Shown here piece after piece: positions 55,165 to 64,000 of a stretch of DNA of 64,000 nucleotides. The DNA lies in assembly GCA_963556195.1 (NCBI GenBank), contig OY744519.1, positions 111,695,645 to 111,759,644 on the forward strand. The letters run 5' to 3'. Each line of letters opens with the position of its first letter. Position 1 is the first letter of the stretch. The translations under genes were made by a program, and so were the position numbers. The notes under the pieces are model-generated. The model was not told the DNA's origin. It saw only the letters and a list, made by a program, of their open reading frames with translations, and made no database searches. This DNA is from Sepiola atlantica (taxonomy: Eukaryota; Mollusca; Cephalopoda; Sepiida; Sepiolidae).

Positions 55165-55555
55165 CTATTATTATTATTATTGTTACTACTACTACTACTA
55201 CTACTACTACTATTATTGTATTATTATTACTACTACTACTACTGTTATTGTTACTACTACTACTATTATTGTTGTTATTGTTATTGTTATTCCTACTACT
55301 ACTATTATTATTGTTATTGTTATTACTACTACTACTACTATTATTATTGTTATTGTTATTACTACTACTACTACTATTATTATTGTTATTATTATTACTA
55401 CTACTACTACTATTATTATTGTTATTACTACTACTATTATTATTGTTATTGTTATTACTACTACTACTACTACTACTACTACTAGTATTGTTATTGTTAT
55501 TACTCCTACTACTATTATTATTGTTATTGTTATTACTACTCTTCTTCTTCGAGTT
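55165..55555. repeat. Compound (TTA/CTA/TTG)n trinucleotide tract
   Basis: About 390 bp of CTA, TTA and TTG triplets in blocks such as ACTACTACTATTATTATTG. The homopolymer-like ORFs (poly-Leu or poly-Tyr) are artefacts of the repeat. Confidence 0.95.
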
Positions 55556-55839
55556 ACATTTTCCTAAAGTGAATTTAAACTTATAAATAACATTGGTTCT
55601 TTCTAGTGGTTTTGAGGTTGGAGATGAGTTGTTTTTTAATACAAGATTTTGTGTTTTAAATTTCTTATAATAAATAATGAGTCTAATTTGCTTAATATTG
55701 TCAATTGTGGATATGTATCTGTGTACAATATGGCTTTTTCTTCTTCGTTTGGTTGCATTTGATTACAATAGTATATGTTAATATAGTTTAAGTTTTGATG
55801 TTGGATATTATTATTATTTGTAGTGGTGTTTTTTAAGTT

Positions 55840-56480
55840 TCAAATCATTCATTTTATTTGTTCATCGACGATATAATTAGGGAATTCAATGTTAATAAAT
55901 ACTTTTTTATGTTTTTTAATTCAATGAATTGTAATTTTTAGAGGAGGGGATTAATTTTGCACGGTTTAATAGACTTTTAACAATAACTACTTTGTAGCGA
56001 TAGGGTCACTCGCTGTTGTAATTTAAAAGACTTGGTTTTTTTATAAGTAAAAGTGTAAAACGATTTATTAGAAGCGTCAATGAAAACATCTAGGAATGGG
56101 ATTTTATTATTTACGTCCAGTTCTTTGGTGAATTTAAGAACAGAGTTTTTTTTTTGAAAAGGTCTTGAAGTTTGTGTATCTGTTCATTATTATCAGCTAG
56201 AATCAGAATATCGTCGACATACCGTACGTAAATATAGAGTTTTTTAATGTTATTAAATATTTTGTTTTTCAGGTTAGAATTCGCTAAGAATCGGGCCCAG
56301 ACCGAACCCATTGAAACTTCGTCAATTTGAGTGTAAATGTTTCCCTTGAAATCATAAAAAGTTACTTCAGTAGTGTAAATTAATAGTAACTTTTTTAGTA
56401 TTTTTTAAAACTAAGTTTAAATGGAGGGAGTGTTAGGGTTAATGTATATATTATTGATGAGTATATCAATTGTTTCTGTC
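55840..56480 (-). pseudogene. Canonical Penelope reverse transcriptase fragment (YVDD)
   Basis: Minus strand: FRNVPRTETIDILINNIYIN near 56450; TTEVTFYDFKGNIYTQIDEV; SMGSVWARFLANSN; KLYIYVRYVDDILILADN, with YVDD at 56221-56210; EQIHKLQDLF; LNYNSE and YRYKVVIVKSLLNRAK near 55980. The motif order and YVDD match Penelope-type RTs and differ from the YRDD element at 24.7 kb, so two Penelope-like lineages are present. No GIY-YIG part found downstream. Stops and frameshifts throughout. Confidence 0.82.
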
Positions 56481-56501
56481 CGAGGTACATTCCTGAATAA
56501 A

Positions 56502-56503
<2 letters not shown>

Positions 56504-56547
<44 letters not shown>
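56504..56547. repeat. (TA)n microsatellite
   Basis: 44-bp AT run followed by two copies of AGCTATAATATATATAT before the MITE. Confidence 0.95.
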
Positions 56548-56549
<2 letters not shown>

Positions 56550-56581
56550 CTATAATATATATATATAAGCTATAATATATA

Positions 56582-56967
56582 TACAGGGTGGGCAAAAATA
56601 AGTGTCCTATTTTTAAAAATTCATAACTTTTTTATTTATTGATTTTAAAAAATTTTTTTTTTTAGAATAAGTAAAGGACCCCTTCCGAAGCAAGCATGAG
56701 CCGTATTAGCCCTAAGGAACGTACCCTCATTTAGAAAACATTATTTTTGCTTAAAAAAACTCAAAACAGTGTAAAAAACAATACTTTAGTTTTTGTAAGT
56801 TTTAAGAAGTGTTTTTCGGCTAAAATTTGTTTTGTTTATTTCAAAAAAATCTCGGAAGGGTCAGTCTACACACACATAAAGTTTGGTGAGTTTAACTTTT
56901 ATTTTGTGTAAGTTATTCAAATTCAAGTTATTCAAATTTAAAGATAGGACCCTTATTTTGGCCCACC

Positions 56968-56972
<5 letters not shown>
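56582..56972. mobile_element. MITE with mariner-type ends, copy 2 (inverted to copy 1)
   Basis: Reverse-complement of 34760-35147 over its whole length. Ends TACAGGGTGGGCAAAAATAA and TTGGCCCACCCTGTA, with TA at both borders. Only small differences from copy 1, mainly in A/T runs, so both are fairly young. Confidence 0.88.

Positions 56973-57007
<35 letters not shown>
56971..57007. repeat. (TA)n between MITE copy 2 and hammerhead M tail
   Basis: 37-bp AT run that is both the right border of the MITE and, on the minus strand, the 3' border of the repeat bearing the hammerhead at 57118. Confidence 0.9.
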
Positions 57008-57009
<2 letters not shown>

Positions 57010-57117
57010 TACGTCAATGAAAATTAGTAAGACCTGCAAATGGAAGCAAATCGGTATTTTCAGTTGTTCAAAACAAGGAGTAGTTTAGTTAATAAAAACA
57101 TTTATTTTTCATCTCTT

Positions 57118-57171
57118 TCTTTCCTTAAACCAGGCTTTTCAAAGATTAAAATCTTATCATCAGAGGAAAAA
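57118..57171 (-). ncRNA. Type I hammerhead ribozyme M
   Basis: Minus strand: stem I TTTTTCCT/AGGAAAGA (57171-57164 and 57125-57118, eight pairs with one U-G), CTGATGA (57163-57157), stem II AAGAT-TTTA-ATCTT with a U-U first pair (57156-57141), GAAA (57140-57137), short stem III around AGCCUGGUU, UA (57127-57126). Complete core. On the minus strand a tail of about 110 nt leads to (TA)n. Confidence 0.8.
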
Positions 57172-57419
57172 TTATGATTGATAAGTTGACAGGGTGGGAC
57201 TGTCAAAGTTCCAAATTTGAAAAAGTTTTCTTTTAAAATTAAAAATTAAAGAAATTCAAAAAACTTCTTTAAAAAATGTTTCCAAAAGGTTCAGACGGGC
57301 ATGGGAATCACCAATAACGAAATCCAAAAAACCATATTTTTTGCTCTATCCAGTATATTGAGCTTTCCTTATTTCACAATAGGTCCAACTCTCTAAAAGT
57401 TTACCTTTTAGTTATAATC

Positions 57420-57422
<3 letters not shown>

Positions 57423-57450
<28 letters not shown>
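57423..57450. repeat. (TA)n at 3' side of hammerhead N
   Basis: 28-bp AT run followed by GTGTGTTTG; the minus-strand repeat with the hammerhead-like fold at 57565-57635 ends on it. Confidence 0.9.
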
Positions 57451-57456
<6 letters not shown>

Positions 57457-57564
57457 TTGTAGCGTAGTTGGCTCATAGATGTTAATCCAATGAAACTAGT
57501 GTTTCTAAGATAATGTTCAATAACAAGTAGAGCTGTATTTTAATATATATGTTGATTTATACAA

Positions 57565-57635
57565 ACATTTTTAGCTACATATGTGTATACATGTTTCAGC
57601 TGCAACTTTATTTCAAGTTCAGCTTCCTCAGCCCA
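57565..57635 (-). ncRNA. Hammerhead-like fold N
   Basis: Minus strand: CTGAGGA (57631-57625), a long stem II AGCTG...CAGCT with a second ACTT/AAGT pair (57624-57598), GAAA (57597-57594), stem III CATGT/ATATG (57593-57578), UA (57577-57576). Stem I is poor (GGG opposite GCT), so cleavage is doubtful. The tail matches the segments at 20.27 and 23.22 kb. Confidence 0.45.
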
Positions 57636-57775
57636 CAGTAAATATACTTTGCATGAGACTAAATTAAACTAAATATACCCCATATTATGACCACTTATGC
57701 CTAGAAGCTGTGTTCCAAAATTCGTAATAATCGGTTAATTAGTTTATGAATGAATCCTGTATATACCTATATATA

Positions 57776-57960
57776 CCAGGACTGGCGGGGACAGTTATAA
57801 AAGTGGGGGGGGGGCTCTCCTAAAAAGTGTGGGGGGGGGCGGTTAAACACATGCATATATAACTTCATTATTGATGACCGTAAAGTGGGGGGGGGGACAT
57901 GTCAAAAAGTGTGTGTGTGTGTGGGGGGCTTGAGCCCCCCCCCCCCCTGCCTCGCCGGTG
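57776..57960. repeat. Dispersed G-rich repeat, inverted copy of 47.78 kb
   Basis: Contains GACTGGCGGGGACAG, CGGTTAAACACATGCATAT and CATTATTGATGACCG, with four long G runs and a C run at 57938-57949. Confidence 0.8.
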
Positions 57961-58125
57961 CCGTCGTCCATGTATACACATACCTAACTGTATATAAATA
58001 AAGATGATAGGAACGTAGCTAAAACTCAACTATCTATATTTATTTAAGACAGGAGTAAATTCATTTTGACGGACACAGCGTCCTCTTCAAACTGTTATTA
58101 CATTATGCAAAATGATTGAGATATA

Positions 58126-58178
<53 letters not shown>

Positions 58179-58753
58179 ATATTCGGTTCAAATCATTTTA
58201 TCTACATCCTATAGAAAATGTATTTCTCCACATGAATGAAAAAATGGCAATTAATTTGTAGTGACGCACAGAGACTCGGATGCTTATGTGGCTCCACATA
58301 GAACATCCAGTAAACTAATAAATATAACTTGTTTATATTTTAAACCAATCGAAAGTGTCTCCGAAGTTGTGTATTCACGAGTTGATTCCAATTTATCAAG
58401 ACTATAAAAATGCTAAGAAATCCAGAAATTAATCAGGAGAAATTTAACAGCTTCATTCGGCACTCCCAGTTTCACCTACTCACTTAACCAAATTTAAAAA
58501 AAAATTAAACTATCAATTTTTTTACCCTCTTCTTCATTTAAGTCACTCTCTAAAGTTTAGAGTTGTGTGACCAAAAAGTCTCAAATGAATGCTCTGGTAC
58601 CGGTCATGTAACTCTAAAATTTATTTCTTTTTCCCCAGAAACACCTTTTTGAAATCTTTCTATCACAACTGCAGATACATTTTCTCTCTCATTTCTTTAC
58701 AAAGCACAACTGAATACATAAACAAACTCTCCCCTTTAATTCTCTTTTACACT
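57961..58753. other. AT-rich sequence without recognised genes
   Basis: (TA)n at about 58131-58177. A minus-strand fold near 58050-58085 (TTGAAGA, GGAC/GTCC) lacks both the core C and a proper GAAA. The last 100 bp (YINKLSPLILFYTDD reading) looks like RT sequence leading into the minisatellite. Confidence 0.5.
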
Positions 58754-59880
58754 GATGATTTAGTACTGACGTTTTATGTTGATGATTTAGTACTGACGTT
58801 TTATGTTGATGATTTAGTACTGACGTTTTATGTTGATGATTTAGTACTGACGTTTTATGTTGATGATTCAATACTGACGTTTTATGTTGATGATTTAGTA
58901 CAGATGTTTTATGTTGATGATTCAATACTGACGTTTTATGTTGATGATTTAGTACTGACGTTTTATGTTGATGATTTAGTACTGATGTTTTATGTTGATG
59001 ATTTAATACTGATATTTTATGTTGATGATTTAGTACTGATGTTTTATGTTGATGATTTAGTACTGACGTTTTATGTTGATGATTTAGTACTGACGTTTTA
59101 TGTTGATGATTTAGTACTGACGTTTTATGTTGATGATTTAGTACTGATGTTTTATGTTGATGATTTAGTACTGACGTTTTATGTTGATGATTTAGTACTG
59201 ATGTTTTATGTTGATGATTTAGTACTGACGTTTTATGTTGATGATTTAGTACTGGCGTTTTATGTTGATGATTTAGTACTGACGTTTTATGTTGATGATT
59301 TAATACTGACGTTTTATGTTGATGATTTAGTACTGACGTTTTATGTTGATAATTTAGTACTGACGTTTTATGTTGATGATTTAGTACTGACGTTTTATGT
59401 TGATGATTTACTACTGATGTTTTATGTTGATGATTTAGTACTGACATTTTATGTTGATGATTTAGTACTGACGTTTTATGTTGATGATTTAGTACTGACG
59501 TTTTATGTTGATGATTTAATACTGATATTTTATGTTGATGATTTAGTACTGATGTTTTATGTTGATGATTTAGTACTGACGTTTTATGTTGATGATTTAG
59601 TACTGATGTTTTATGTTGATGATTTAATACTGATATTTTATGTTGATGATTTAGTACTGATGTTTTATGTTGATGATTTAGTACTGACGTTTTATGTTGA
59701 TGATTTACTACTGACGTTTTATGTTGATGATTTAGTACTGATGTTTTATGTTGATGATTTAATACTGATATTTTATGTTGATGATTTAGTACTGACGTTT
59801 TATGTTGATGATTTAGTACTGATGTTTTATGTTGATGATTTAGTACTGATGTTTTACGTTGATGATTTAGTTCTTGCCTG
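58754..59880 (+). repeat. 27-bp minisatellite built from an RT catalytic box, 41 periods
   Basis: Unit GATGATTTAGTACTGACG plus TTTTATGTT. From the first GATGATTTAG at 58754 to the last at 59861 is 1107 bases, exactly 41 periods with no indel. Each unit encodes DDLVLTFYV in the same frame, so YVDD, the catalytic motif of reverse transcriptases, repeats 41 times. Before the array the frame reads NKLSPLILFYTDD and after it LVLACETMEG and a stop, both like LINE RT sequence. The array therefore appears to have grown inside an RT pseudogene. Both strands stay open across it because the period is a multiple of three. Confidence 0.92.
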
Positions 59881-59959
59881 TGAAACAATGGAAGGTTGAC
59901 TGGTTTTACTTTTATTCAGCCCAAACAAGGCACACTGCTATATAAACGTAAGGAGCTAT

Positions 59960-60760
59960 TGTGAAGTTGGAGCCAGATTTATAGACGGCATCCTAAGTGG
60001 TGAATTGTGCAGCATGACAGTTGTACACATTACATTTAAATTTCTGCATGTTGGTACAGTGGAAGGAAATTGGAAGCAGGGATGGAATTCCAATGTCAAG
60101 AAGTTTGAGGACGAAGCTATTAAAGTAGGAAGCCGTCCGGCATTTAGGGACCTTTACAGTGAAGGGGTATGATTTTGTGATTTTCGGTTGGTTGTTGGTA
60201 TTTACGTTTAGGCGGCACAAGTGCAATAAGTTCGTCGGAGCACATTCAGTTGAAGTACTTGTTAAACAAACACAAGGATGCAACATTGCTGCGATTGTTC
60301 AGAAGCTAGAGCTTGGTAGACAGTGAGGCACTTATTAGGGTAGAGACTATTTTTTGCACTCTGTCCAAAATGGAGAACAAGTGGTTGGTACACCAGCCCA
60401 GCTGTGGCAACAATACTCCAGCCATAGGTGAATAGCAGTTTTGTAGAGATATAGGATACTGGCAGGTGTGAGTAGTTTTCTAGCCCGGTAGAGGGAGCCT
60501 ATCTTCTTTGCAGCAGACTTAGCAGTATCTTCTATGTAGTTCTCCTGCTCAGTTTGTGAAAAGGGAATCTGGTGCAACTCAATTTTTTGTGGTACTTGTA
60601 AGCATTTTGTACACAAGAAGTTACGGGAATTACAGGTAGGTTGAGAGATGATAGCAGTTTGTGTGCAAGAGGTGTAAAACAATGGAGATGGATGAGAACT
60701 AAGATGTGGAGAAGGTAGATTTGAATTGCAAAGCTATTGAAGCTGTTCAGAAGTTTACCT
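59960..60760 (-). pseudogene. LINE RT C-terminal fragment, same family as 1-2,774
   Basis: Minus strand: EQENYIEDTAKSAAKKIGSL, YRARKLLTPASILYLYKTAI, HLWLEYCCHSWAGVPTTCSP, parallel to KYIENIARAAARRCQYRASK and CCHIWTGASSTSLS of the LINE at the left edge. Downstream (lower coordinates) the text also matches the first 250 bases of the window. Several stops. Confidence 0.85.
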
Positions 60761-60839
60761 TGGTGATAGCATTGGAGCACAATGAGGATCAGGTGCTAGT
60801 GTTATAGCAAGAGTTAGGAGTTAGATAAAGTAAATTCAG

Positions 60840-61110
60840 TGAACGTCTACTATTATTAACAAGCAAAGAGTTACCATTGTCGGCCAAAGGACAAGTCTAT
60901 CAGGCATGTCTACGAAGTGCGATGATATACAGAAGTGAAACCTCGTCAGTGAGGTTTGAGGACCTGCGTTGCATGGAGAGAAATGATATGAAAATGATAG
61001 AATGGATGCACAGTGTGAGAAAAAGAGGGATAAATAAAGACCTAGCAAGAGATAGGTTAGTTTGGAAGTCAATTTCTGAAAGCCGGTTAACACATGCCAG
61101 CATGTAAAAT
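60840..61110 (+). pseudogene. LINE RT C-terminal fragment
   Basis: Plus strand: KGQVYQACLRSAMIYRSETS, VRFEDLRCMERNDMKMIEWM, HSVRKRGINKDL, LVWKSISESRLTHASM. Typical of the C-terminal part of the LINE class also seen inverted at 13.6 kb. TETW-type SET-S and WMC-type WMH show decay. Confidence 0.82.
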
Positions 61111-63629
61111 GAACGTTAAACCGAAGATGCTGATGATGCTAATGATGTGCCTATTTAGTCCTTCGCCCCTCACAGAAAAGAAATATTTTGTTAATGTTGA
61201 ACTTTGTTTTATCGTTTTCATTCACCATGAATGTTTAAATCCTCTTCGGTCATTCAGAATATCTTTCATTTTCAGCGTCTCCATTTCCTCAATCTGAAAC
61301 ACGCTGTTCACAATCTACCTGTGGAAAAGATGGCCGGCTTTTCTCTTCATGTATTGTGAATGGATATAAAATAATCCCATTTCACACAAATTTCCCCAAG
61401 AAAATTCAAAGTATTCTAAACATCTGCTAGCCATCTTATGCTGATAATTCTTATTATCTTAATAAAGACACTAAAATTAATGATGGCAGCCTATCTTACT
61501 CACAAAAAAATTATGTAGACCTTGATAAAACTAGTTGCTTCGAGCTTCGAAATATATCTATCTTTCAGAGTAATGTCCTTGTCTATAGGTATAAATTACG
61601 GATTTGTTATCAGCGTTTGGCAAAAGAAATATATATTTCGATCTAGAGTTATCCGCCCTTACACAATTTTGCCGAAGAAGACAGGTTGCCATATTTAATT
61701 TCAGTGTTTTTAATATGGTAATAACACAATCAGTGAATATGTGTTACGTATGTTTTACTCAAAAGACTGACATAAATCATGATTTCAGTAAAGATAAGTT
61801 TGGAAATAATGCCGAAAGTAAGTAATTAACGACTTTGAACTAGTAAATTACTCATTAATAAAGTGGCTTATTTATAATTGTTGTAAAAATAAAGAACCAA
61901 ATCTTTGTTTTTGTATAGGCAAGTAATTAAATTTACAAATCACTAAAGTTTTTAATATTAAAAATTAAAACTTTTTATTTGTTTGAATCAACTGGAAAAA
62001 TATGCTCTAGTTTTTCTATTGTATTGAAACACAGTTACAAATGGCTTGATTTAATTAGTAAACGTTTTATTAGAATAGAAATATTTAAAATTAATTTTTA
62101 TCATAATGAAGGAGAATTTTATTTACAGCATTTTATTGAAAATAAAAGTGATTTATTACGTTGGGTTTTTCTAGTTAGACATTTTCTTTTGCTATAAAAT
62201 TGGACTTCGATTGAAAACAAATCAATATTCATTGGATGGGAGAAATGGAGAAACCAAACAGAAAGACATACAGACAGACATTTTGTGTTTTTTATTTATA
62301 TGAAAGATGAAGATTATATATATATATATATATATTTATTTATTTATTTTGGTAGAGAAAAATTAGTACAACATTCGTACCGTCGGTTTCAAGCACGGAA
62401 GGACTTAGCCATCCGGCTCTCTTCATCTTCTGTTGTTATCTGTTTCGGAAATGTGAAGTCACGTGTCACTCTCGTTTTGACGCGTTATTTGCTTAGAGTG
62501 TTATGTATGTTTTTTAAAATTTAGTGTAAGGAAGGTTTAATAAGGTTTGAAAAAAAGGGGGAGGGTGAAAGGTAACAGTGAAACCTAGTATTTACATTCG
62601 TGCTTGTCACTATTCACATGATAATGCGAATTAGATTTAAAACGTAGTCAAGATTAACTTTAGGTACAGATGTCCGTAAAAAAACTATTTTTGAATCCTC
62701 ATAATACTTTAAGAAATAAAAGAAAGAAAGAAATATTAATAGCCCCCTTCGGTATTTTGGAATCATATCTAGGTAACGTAAAGATATAGTGAGTGAAAAA
62801 TCCCCCCCCCCCCTTAGTTTTGCATTTAATTAGAAACTTACTACTTGAGTGAATAATTCTGGGAAATTAAGCTTATCTTAGTATTGATGGAAAAGATTTA
62901 TTAGTAAATACTATATATCTTCCACAAAAACACTGAAGTATAACCATTTTAATAGTTGCTTAAATGGACGGCTGACATTATGAAACTAGCTCTAAAATGT
63001 TGAACTTAAATGAGTTTCGTACCCAAACGACCTAAATAAACATTGATGTAACTTCAGTAAGAAAAAAATTATCTTCAAGTGAATTAGAATTTTTATAGAT
63101 AAATTATAGAACTTATTAACTATTTTAGGAAATATTACTGAATTAAAATTATAATTGTTCGCACAATTTTTAGGATGTACTAGCTTTAAACGAAAAATTC
63201 AAAATGGCGTATTAGTGGGCTCTCCCACATGTGAGTTTTTGCTCTCTCTTTTTGTTTGTTTTCACCCTAACATGAACTACTGTACAGTGTAGGTTTATCA
63301 AGACACTTTAATCCAATAACTTTTTACTCTTTGTGAATTTTTTCTGATGATTTTGTAGTGTTACAGAGGCGATATTGACATAAAAATGTTATTTTGCACA
63401 AGACAAATGAAACGGACCGTAAACATTATATCTCACAGAAATGTTATATTTTTTGGAAATGTGAAAAAATAAAAATAATAAAATAAAACCATGGTTATTG
63501 GAATATAATATGAACTGACTTATATTTTGCTCTGTTACCAATAATTGATAAGCATTGAGCTGAATCTTTTAAGGAGACTACAAAGTAAAAGGAACTGATG
63601 GTATATGCTAATACATATATTGTCATTAA

Positions 63630-63674
<45 letters not shown>

Positions 63675-64000
63675 TAGTGTGTGTCCAAAATTAGTATAAA
63701 TTGAAATTTAATGTTGAAATGAAGAAAATAAAAAAGTAAAATTATAAAAAGAAACTGTTGTAATATTGAGAATAATCTGCTGATTTCCGATAATGATTAT
63801 TAAATGTGTGTAAAGACAAAATAATTATCATATTTTAACAAGTGTTACATTGATAAAACTTGAGACATGGTGATTCTAATTATTGTTTTATGAACAGGAG
63901 AAGTGAGAAATAAACATATTAATGTGAAATACCATGAATTCTCATCGAAACAATCATAATCTTATATAAAAAAAACAATAAATATTAATCGTTAGTCTTT
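61111..64000. other. AT-rich sequence without recognised genes
   Basis: No coding similarity or structured repeat. Contains (TA)n at 62313-62334 and 63634-63670 and a C run near 62803. Short frames here are chance openings in AT-rich DNA. Confidence 0.5.

Noticed and set aside
55180..55586. Long poly-Leu and poly-Tyr open frames
   Set aside because: They are produced by the TTA/CTA/TTG trinucleotide tract and have no protein character.
58040..58090. Minus-strand TTGAAGA with GGAC/GTCC hairpin
   Set aside because: The first core base is U and GAAA is replaced by CAAAA. At best it is a relic, so I did not list it as a feature.

Overview
This window is repeat-dense, AT-rich animal DNA in which I could find no convincing host gene. 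Nearly every recognisable protein fragment belongs to a mobile element, almost all of them broken. The mix of elements (Jockey/CR1-like LINEs, a Penelope-like element with a GIY-YIG nuclease, DIRS, Ty1/copia, mariner and hAT relics, tRNA-derived short elements) and the many long (TA)n tracts suggest a mollusc, most likely an octopus-like cephalopod. That identification is inference; a database search would settle it.

Layout: 1-2,774 is a nearly complete non-LTR retrotransposon on the minus strand, spoiled by three stop codons and one frameshift. 2.8-17.5 kb is anonymous AT-rich sequence with scattered LINE, tRNA-like and microsatellite pieces. 17.5-26.5 kb contains hammerhead-like ribozyme motifs next to (TA)n tracts, foldback repeats, and a Penelope-like element (reverse transcriptase, then GIY-YIG nuclease) between inverted termini that carry hammerhead-like folds. 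26.6-29.0 kb is a decayed DIRS-like element. 29.4-32.5 kb holds LINE 3' ends. 34.2-36.7 kb has two tandem hammerhead repeat loci, a mariner-type MITE and a long inverted-repeat element. 36.9-38.9 kb holds two minisatellites. 41.1-42.7 kb has two more hammerhead loci. 43.5-45.8 kb is a copia relic between 97-bp direct repeats. 46.8-47.6 kb has another tandem hammerhead locus plus an antisense one. 50.1-51.7 kb is a hAT-type element inside a mariner pseudogene. 55.2-57.6 kb has a compound trinucleotide tract, a Penelope RT fragment, a second MITE copy and two hammerhead motifs. 58.75-59.87 kb is a 27-bp minisatellite that repeats a reverse-transcriptase YVDD motif. LINE fragments follow to 61.1 kb, then featureless AT-rich DNA.

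The most interesting system is a set of small repeats, about 310-350 nt per unit, that combine tRNA-like A/B boxes with a type I hammerhead ribozyme. Four of five loci are partial tandem dimers. In those four the 5' end is cut at a different place each time, while in all five the 3' end stops at a (TA)n tract. This is the layout expected of retrozymes: RNA made from a tandem copy would cut itself at each hammerhead into unit-length pieces. The tRNA-like boxes just upstream of the ribozyme, and the association with (TA)n and with a Penelope-like element carrying related folds, deserve direct testing.
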